Origin: Chloroflexota bacterium
Lineage (GTDB): Bacteria; Chloroflexota; Anaerolineae; Anaerolineales; Anaerolineaceae
Assembly: GCA_023434145.1 (NCBI GenBank)
Contig: JAEYTI010000262.1
Location: 1 to 10,724 of the forward strand
Length of the DNA: 10,724 nt
Direction: 5' to 3'
Numbering within the stretch: the first letter of the stretch is position 1; each line of letters opens with the position of its first letter. This document shows, in pieces, positions 7,002-10,724 of the stretch. The notes below the pieces were generated by a model. That model was not told where the DNA came from and made no database searches. It saw only the letters and a program-made list of their open reading frames with translations. The translations under genes and the position numbers were made by a program.

Positions 7002-8354
7002 TTATAGGTAATTCAGCTTCTTCGCTTCGTGCGTCAGTTGATCGCGGAAATCAGGGTGCGCGATCGAGATGAGCAACTTTGCGCGCTCGCGTATCGTTTT
7101 CCCAAATAAGTCTACCATACCGTACTCGGTGACTACGTAGTGGATATGGTTGCGCGTTGTCACCACGCCCGCGCCCTGTTTGAGCATCGGTGTGATGCGC
7201 GAGACGACCGAGCCGTCGCGCAGGGTGCTGGTGCTGGGCACAGCGATGATTGGCAGGCCGCCTTCCGACATGGCAGAGCCATAGATGAAGTCGAGCTGGC
7301 CGCCGACTGCCGAATAGAGCTTAGGCCCGATGCTGTCGGCGCATACCTGTCCGGTCAGGTCGATCTCGATGGCCGAGTTCATTGCCACCATGCGCTTATT
7401 CTGCGCGATGGTGTACGGGTTGTTGACGTACTCGGTGCGGTGCAGTTCCACCATAGGGAAATCATTGACCCATTCGTACAGGCGGTTGGTGCCCAGCAAA
7501 AAACCGCAGATGATCTTGCCAGGGTGGATCGACTTGCGGTTGCCGGTGATGACACCCGCTTCCACCAGGTCGATCACGCCGTCAGAGATCAGCTCGGAGT
7601 GCACGGCGAGATCTTTCTTGTCCTTCAGAAAGCGCAGTACCGCGTCGGGGATCTCGCCGATGCCGGTTTGCAGCGTCGCGCCATCGGGAATGCGCTCGGC
7701 GATGTAGCCCGCAATCGCGCAAACCACATCGTTCGCGCAGCCATCGCTCATTGCCAGCTCCGAGAGCGGGTAATCTACCGGCACCACGTAATCCAGCTTG
7801 CTCACGTGGATCAGCGTATCGCCGTGCATTCGCGGCATTTTGGGGTTCACTTCGGCTACGATAATCCGCGCAGACTCCGCGGCAGAGATGGTCAGGCCCG
7901 ATTCGATGCCCATGGTGCAGTAGCCGTGCCGGTCTGGCGGAGAAATGTGGATGAAGGCCACATCCACCGGCAGCACGCCGTTTTTGAACAGCAGCGGAAA
8001 CTGCGAAAGCAGCACAGGAGTAAAATCCGCGCGGCCTTCCTGCACGGCCTTACGCACATTGTGGCTGATGAACAGCGTGTTCACACGCAGGTGCCCTTCC
8101 ATCTCCGGCTGCACGTACTCGGATCCCGTTACGGTCAGCGCCTGGCAGATTTCCACATCGCGTAGATTGGGGGCATAGGCAATCAGCGCCGCCAGCAGCT
8201 TGCGCGGCACCGAGCAGTTGCCGGTGAGGAATATGCGGTCGCCGGACTGCACCGCGCGCACGGCTTCGTCTGCCGTCACAATGCGCGACCGGTACAGCGT
8301 TTCCCAATCCATCCCTTCACCGTTCCTTATCGTCGTGGGTTGAGTCACGCTCAT
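7002..8354 (-). CDS. Acetyl-CoA hydrolase/CoA-transferase family protein (4-hydroxybutyrate CoA-transferase-like)
   Basis: This 450-residue cytoplasmic enzyme belongs to the acetyl-CoA hydrolase/transferase family, which moves CoA between short-chain acyl-CoAs and free acids through a glutamyl-CoA intermediate. The N-terminal domain (about 20-200) includes SGDRIFLTGNCSVPRKLL, VNTLFISHNVRKAV and VAFIHISPPDRHGYCTMGI. The C-terminal domain has LQTGIGEIPDAV (229-239) and HSELISDGVIDL, in which Glu254 is the probable catalytic glutamate. It also has NNPYTIAQNKRMVAMNSAIEIDLTGQV, GGQLDFIYGSAMSEGG and the C-terminal HYVVTEYGMVDLFGKT. Length and motifs resemble 4-hydroxybutyrate and butyrate/acetate CoA-transferases, but the true substrate (acetate, propionate, butyrate, succinate or 4-hydroxybutyrate) cannot be read from the sequence. 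ATG 8354 is chosen because GGAG lies 5 nt upstream. The frame is open further upstream, but that stretch runs into the rocD terminator. The gene stands alone between a terminator and an inverted repeat. Confidence 0.92.
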   Translation of the reverse strand: MSVTQPTTIRNGEGMDWETLYRSRIVTADEAVRAVQSGDRIFLTGNCSVPRKLLAALIAYAPNLRDVEICQALTVTGSEYVQPEMEGHLRVNTLFISHNVRKAVQEGRADFTPVLLSQFPLLFKNGVLPVDVAFIHISPPDRHGYCTMGIESGLTISAAESARIIVAEVNPKMPRMHGDTLIHVSKLDYVVPVDYPLSELAMSDGCANDVVCAIAGYIAERIPDGATLQTGIGEIPDAVLRFLKDKKDLAVHSELISDGVIDLVEAGVITGNRKSIHPGKIICGFLLGTNRLYEWVNDFPMVELHRTEYVNNPYTIAQNKRMVAMNSAIEIDLTGQVCADSIGPKLYSAVGGQLDFIYGSAMSEGGLPIIAVPSTSTLRDGSVVSRITPMLKQGAGVVTTRNHIHYVVTEYGMVDLFGKTIRERAKLLISIAHPDFRDQLTHEAKKLNYL

Positions 8355-8359
8355 CGATT

Positions 8360-8363
8360 CTCC
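8360..8363 (-). promoter_or_regulatory. Shine-Dalgarno sequence of the CoA-transferase gene
   Basis: The minus strand reads GGAG, then AATCG, then the ATG at 8354. The 5-nt spacing supports this start over the internal Met 15 (MDWETL) and over any codon in the long open upstream extension. Confidence 0.7.
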
Positions 8364-8519
8364 ATATTTTGAATCTCTGGTATTGATAAGTCTTAGCACG
8401 CGGCTGCTTATGTATGGCTCCGTTCGGGAGCCGGTGAGGTTGTTGCGAGTTTTGAAGTCGATTCGAGATTTCAAAGCCCGCAAAAAACTTTTTAGGTGGG
8501 CGAAGCCCGCAATGTCTAT
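8364..8519 (-). other. Leader/intergenic region upstream of the CoA-transferase gene
   Basis: This region between the rocD terminator and the CoA-transferase ribosome site must hold that gene's promoter if the terminator is efficient. I could not identify a convincing -35/-10 pair. A TTGAAA on the minus strand near 8469-8474 has no good -10 box at the right distance, and TACATA near 8410-8415 has no -35 box. Other visible structure is a 6-bp hairpin (GGCTCC/GGAGCC, 8416-8432), a direct repeat AAGCCCGCAA (8474-8483 and 8503-8512) and the palindrome listed separately. Confidence 0.4.
8451..8475. promoter_or_regulatory. Imperfect 25-bp palindrome, candidate operator upstream of the CoA-transferase gene
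   Basis: Arms TTTGAA and TTCAAA are symmetrical about position 8463. A further matching TC/GA pair lies inside, so 8 of 12 base pairs are symmetrical. A 25-bp dyad in a short regulatory gap is the right size for a dimeric repressor or activator site. The sequence alone does not name the regulator, and no regulator gene is present in the window. Confidence 0.3.
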
Positions 8520-8561
8520 AAAAAAAGCCAGTGAGACCCCCATACTGGCGGGTCTCACTGG
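8520..8561 (-). terminator. Intrinsic terminator of the argF-rocD unit
   Basis: On the minus strand, 12 nt after the rocD stop, CCAGTGAGACCC pairs perfectly with GGGTCTCACTGG (12 bp). The loop is 10 nt, and one C after the stem comes a run of seven T. This is a textbook rho-independent terminator. It separates the ornithine genes from the downstream CoA-transferase gene. Confidence 0.95.
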
Positions 8562-8573
8562 AAAACAGGACAA

Positions 8574-9779
8574 TTACTTCATGTTGAGGACACTGCGGAT
8601 CTTCGGCAGCGCCCAATCGATGGTTTCTTTGTCGATGATCAGCGGCGGGGCAAAGCGGATCACGTTGTCGTGGGTCTCTTTGCACAGCACGCCTTCATTC
8701 TGCAGTGCTTCGCAGAAGCGCCGCGCGCCGCCGGCTTCCGGCTTCAGTTCTACGCCGATTAGCAGGCCGCGACCGCGCACTTCCTTGATCCACGGGCTGG
8801 GGATCTCGGAGAGCTGCTCGGTGAAGTACTCGCCCATCTTGGCCGAATTTTCCACCAGCTTCTCTTCCACGATCACCTCAAGCGCCGCGCGCGAGATGGC
8901 AGCGGCCAGCGGGTTGCCGCCGAAGGTCGAGCCGTGCTCGCCGGGCTTGAACAGGCCCATTACCGCTTTATCCGCGACGACCGCTGAAACGGGGTAGAAG
9001 CCGCCGCTCAGTGCCTTACCCAACACCACCATATCGGCGCGCACCCCTTCGTGATCGGAGGCAAACAGCTTGCCGGTGCGGCCCAGGCCAGTCTGGATTT
9101 CATCCGCAATAAACAAGACGTTGTGTTTCTCGCACAGTTCTTTGGCTTTTTTCAGGTAACCTTCGGGCGGAATAATCACGCCAGCCTCGCCCTGAATCGG
9201 CTCGACCAGGAAGGCGCAGGTATTGGGGGTAATGGCCTCTTCCAGCGCTTTCAGATCACCGTAGGGGACGACCGGGAAGCCCGGTGTGAACGGCCCAAAC
9301 ATATCGCGGTAGAACGGCTCAGTCGAAAAGGAGATGACGGTGGTGGTGCGGCCATGGAAGTTGCCTTGCGCCACGATGATCTCCGCCTGATACTTGGGGA
9401 TGCCTTTGACAACGTAGCCCCATTTGCGGGCCAGCTTCACGGCACTTTCCACGGCTTCGGCACCGCTGTTCATGGGCAGGGCCATGTCGTAGCCGGTCAT
9501 CTCGCAGAGCAGCTTATACAGCAGGCCGAGCTGATCGTTGCGGAACGCGCGCGAGGTCAGGGTAACTTTCTTCGCCTGATCCAGCATGGCCGCCAGAATC
9601 TTGGGGTGAACGTGCCCCTGGTTGACCGCTGAGTACGCGCTCAGGCAATCGAGATATTTGTTGCCATCAACATCGTAAACCCAGCAGCCTTCGCCGCGTT
9701 CGATCACGACATCCAACGGGTGGTAATTGTGCGCGCCGTACTGATCTTCCAGCGCAATATAATCAGTTGTGTTCAACAT
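8574..9779 (-). CDS. rocD: Ornithine aminotransferase (ornithine-oxo-acid transaminase)
   Basis: This PLP enzyme transfers the delta-amino group of ornithine to 2-oxoglutarate, giving glutamate-5-semialdehyde and glutamate. It has 401 residues and the full class-III aminotransferase fold. Visible motifs are YGAHNYHPLDVVIERG, SAYSAVNQGHVHPKI, MNSGAEAVESAVKLARKWGY, GNFHGRTT, EPIQGEAGV, FIADEIQTGLGRTGK and GSTFGGNPLA. Asp226 should bind the PLP pyridine nitrogen and Lys255 (VLGKALSGG) should form the Schiff base. Tyr19, Tyr49 and Arg144 match the human OAT residues Tyr55, Tyr85 and Arg180 that position ornithine. This supports ornithine over acetylornithine or 4-aminobutyrate as substrate. ATG 9779 is chosen because it lies 5 nt after the argF stop and gives the family's usual N-terminus. 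A GGAG about 13 nt upstream, inside argF, is a distant ribosome site. An intrinsic terminator follows the gene. Confidence 0.96.
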   Translation of the reverse strand: MLNTTDYIALEDQYGAHNYHPLDVVIERGEGCWVYDVDGNKYLDCLSAYSAVNQGHVHPKILAAMLDQAKKVTLTSRAFRNDQLGLLYKLLCEMTGYDMALPMNSGAEAVESAVKLARKWGYVVKGIPKYQAEIIVAQGNFHGRTTTVISFSTEPFYRDMFGPFTPGFPVVPYGDLKALEEAITPNTCAFLVEPIQGEAGVIIPPEGYLKKAKELCEKHNVLFIADEIQTGLGRTGKLFASDHEGVRADMVVLGKALSGGFYPVSAVVADKAVMGLFKPGEHGSTFGGNPLAAAISRAALEVIVEEKLVENSAKMGEYFTEQLSEIPSPWIKEVRGRGLLIGVELKPEAGGARRFCEALQNEGVLCKETHDNVIRFAPPLIIDKETIDWALPKIRSVLNMK

Positions 9780-9784
9780 ATCTT

Positions 9785-10711
9785 TTATCGGACTCCAAAC
9801 AGATAAGCCAAAACGGCTTTTTGAGCGTGCATACGATTGTGCGCCTGTGGGAAGAGCGCAGAGTGGGGGCCATCGGCCACGGCGTCGGTAATTTCTTGTC
9901 CGCGGTGGGCAGGTAGGCAGTGCATCACGATCACGTTGGGGTCGGCTTCGCTGACGAGCTGCTCGTTCACCTGGTAGGGAGGGAAAACCAGCTCGCGCTT
10001 CTTCGATTCGGCCTCCTGGCCCATGCTGGTCCAGGTGTCGGTGTAGATCACGTGCGCGTTGCAAACGGCTTCGTGCGGATCGCGGAGCTGGGTGATCTTG
10101 ATGCCACTGACAGCGGCGAACTTCTGGCCCAATTCGACGGCCTTGGGGTCCAGATCGTAATCCTCAGGGCTGGCGATGGTGAAGTTGGCGCCCAATTTCG
10201 CGCAGACGTGCATCAGTGAGACGGCTACGTTATTGCCGTCACCGATGTAGGTCACGTTGAGCCCTTTCAGGGAGCCGAACTTTTCCTGAATGGTCAGCGC
10301 ATCGGCCATGCCCTGGCAGGGATGGTTGTAGTCACTCAGACCATTGATGACTGGTACGTCAGACCAGCGCGCTAATTCCACCACATGTTCGTGGTCGAAT
10401 ACGCGCGCCATGATTGCATCAACGTAACCAGCTAAAACGCGGGCAACATCCGCGATTGACTCGCGCTGCCCGAGACCGACCTCATTAGGCGAGAGGTACA
10501 GAGCATCGCCCCCCAATTGGCGCATAGCCATATCGAAGCTCACCCGCGTGCGCAGGCTCGGCTTCTGGAACAACATGCCCAACGTTTTGCCCTGCAGAAT
10601 GGGCCTGTTGCCACCGGCTTTCAATTCCTTCTTCAGTGCAACGGCATGGTCGAGCATACCTTGAAGCTCTTCCGGGGAAAAGTCAGCAACGGCGATGAAG
10701 TCTTTTTTCAT
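9785..10711 (-). CDS. argF: Ornithine carbamoyltransferase
   Basis: This enzyme joins carbamoyl phosphate and ornithine to give citrulline, a step of arginine synthesis that is reversible in the catabolic deiminase pathway. The protein is 308 residues, typical for the family, and appears complete. The carbamoyl-phosphate motif is SLRTR (52-56, context FQKPSLRTRVSF), where classical enzymes have STRTR. HPCQ (130-133), GDGNNVAVSL (158-166), the ornithine-binding DTWTSMG (225-231) and HCLPAHRGQE with Cys265 are all intact. These mark an ornithine rather than an aspartate enzyme. The start at 10711 has a GAG 10 nt upstream, at the very edge of the window. The gene ends 5 nt before rocD, so the two are almost certainly co-transcribed. 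The promoter and any upstream partners lie outside the window. Whether the role is anabolic or catabolic cannot be told here. Confidence 0.97.
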   Translation of the reverse strand: MKKDFIAVADFSPEELQGMLDHAVALKKELKAGGNRPILQGKTLGMLFQKPSLRTRVSFDMAMRQLGGDALYLSPNEVGLGQRESIADVARVLAGYVDAIMARVFDHEHVVELARWSDVPVINGLSDYNHPCQGMADALTIQEKFGSLKGLNVTYIGDGNNVAVSLMHVCAKLGANFTIASPEDYDLDPKAVELGQKFAAVSGIKITQLRDPHEAVCNAHVIYTDTWTSMGQEAESKKRELVFPPYQVNEQLVSEADPNVIVMHCLPAHRGQEITDAVADGPHSALFPQAHNRMHAQKAVLAYLFGVR

Positions 10712-10724
10712 ACCAACGCAACTC

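Noticed and set aside
7140..8165. Plus-strand open frame of 341 codons opposite the CoA-transferase gene
   Set aside because: Its low-complexity composition (many His, Arg, Val, Asp) lacks motifs, and the opposite strand holds a clear conserved enzyme with a ribosome binding site.
8477..8510. Possible second terminator after rocD (GGGC-TTC-GCCC followed by an AAAAAGTTTTTT stretch)
   Set aside because: The stem has only 4 bp and the T-run is several nucleotides away with A residues between. The strong terminator at 8520-8561 already explains termination.
9780..10064. Upstream extension of the rocD reading frame into argF
   Set aside because: The frame is open, but the extension lies in another frame within argF and its Arg-rich composition is non-protein-like. 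The ATG at 9779 gives the family's normal N-terminus.

Overview
The window carries six protein-coding genes, all on the minus strand, so transcription runs from high to low coordinates. All six belong to recognisable central-metabolism families. Base composition is moderately GC-rich. I see no tRNA, rRNA, CRISPR array, transposase, phage gene or defence gene. The glutamate synthase is a distinctive variant: HRTG and EGDGAG replace the usual HRGA/GDGAG spacing, and the iron-sulfur motif carries an extra cysteine. Variants like this are what I associate with Chloroflexota and some Gram-positive bacteria. Together with the GC content and the gene mix, a Chloroflexota (Anaerolineae-like) chromosome is my best guess, held at low to moderate confidence.

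Layout in the direction of transcription. (1) argF (10711 to 9785) and rocD (9779 to 8574) lie 5 nt apart and form an ornithine-metabolism unit, closed by a textbook intrinsic terminator at 8520-8561. (2) After a leader of about 165 bp comes an acetyl-CoA hydrolase/CoA-transferase family gene (8354 to 7002). (3) The next 170 bp holds a 20-bp perfect inverted repeat and a smaller hairpin. It leads into pyk (pyruvate kinase, 6831 to 5353), whose stop codon overlaps the start of a two-domain rhodanese/3-mercaptopyruvate sulfurtransferase (5356 to 4514) as ATGA. (4) A strong sigma-70-type promoter, a 49-nt leader stem-loop and a good Shine-Dalgarno sequence precede gltB (4337 to beyond position 1). 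gltB encodes the large subunit of glutamate synthase and is cut by the window edge, with 1445 codons inside.

How the genes fit together. The genes cluster around glutamate, ornithine and pyruvate. ArgF and RocD compete for ornithine, sending it to citrulline/arginine or to glutamate semialdehyde plus glutamate. GltB makes glutamate from glutamine and 2-oxoglutarate. Pyruvate kinase and mercaptopyruvate sulfurtransferase both release pyruvate and appear translationally coupled. The CoA-transferase handles short-chain acyl-CoAs near the same node.

I did not find an undescribed system here. The most interesting signals are non-coding: the structured gltB leader and the large inverted repeat downstream of the CoA-transferase gene. 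The pyk/sulfurtransferase coupling is the most interesting gene arrangement.
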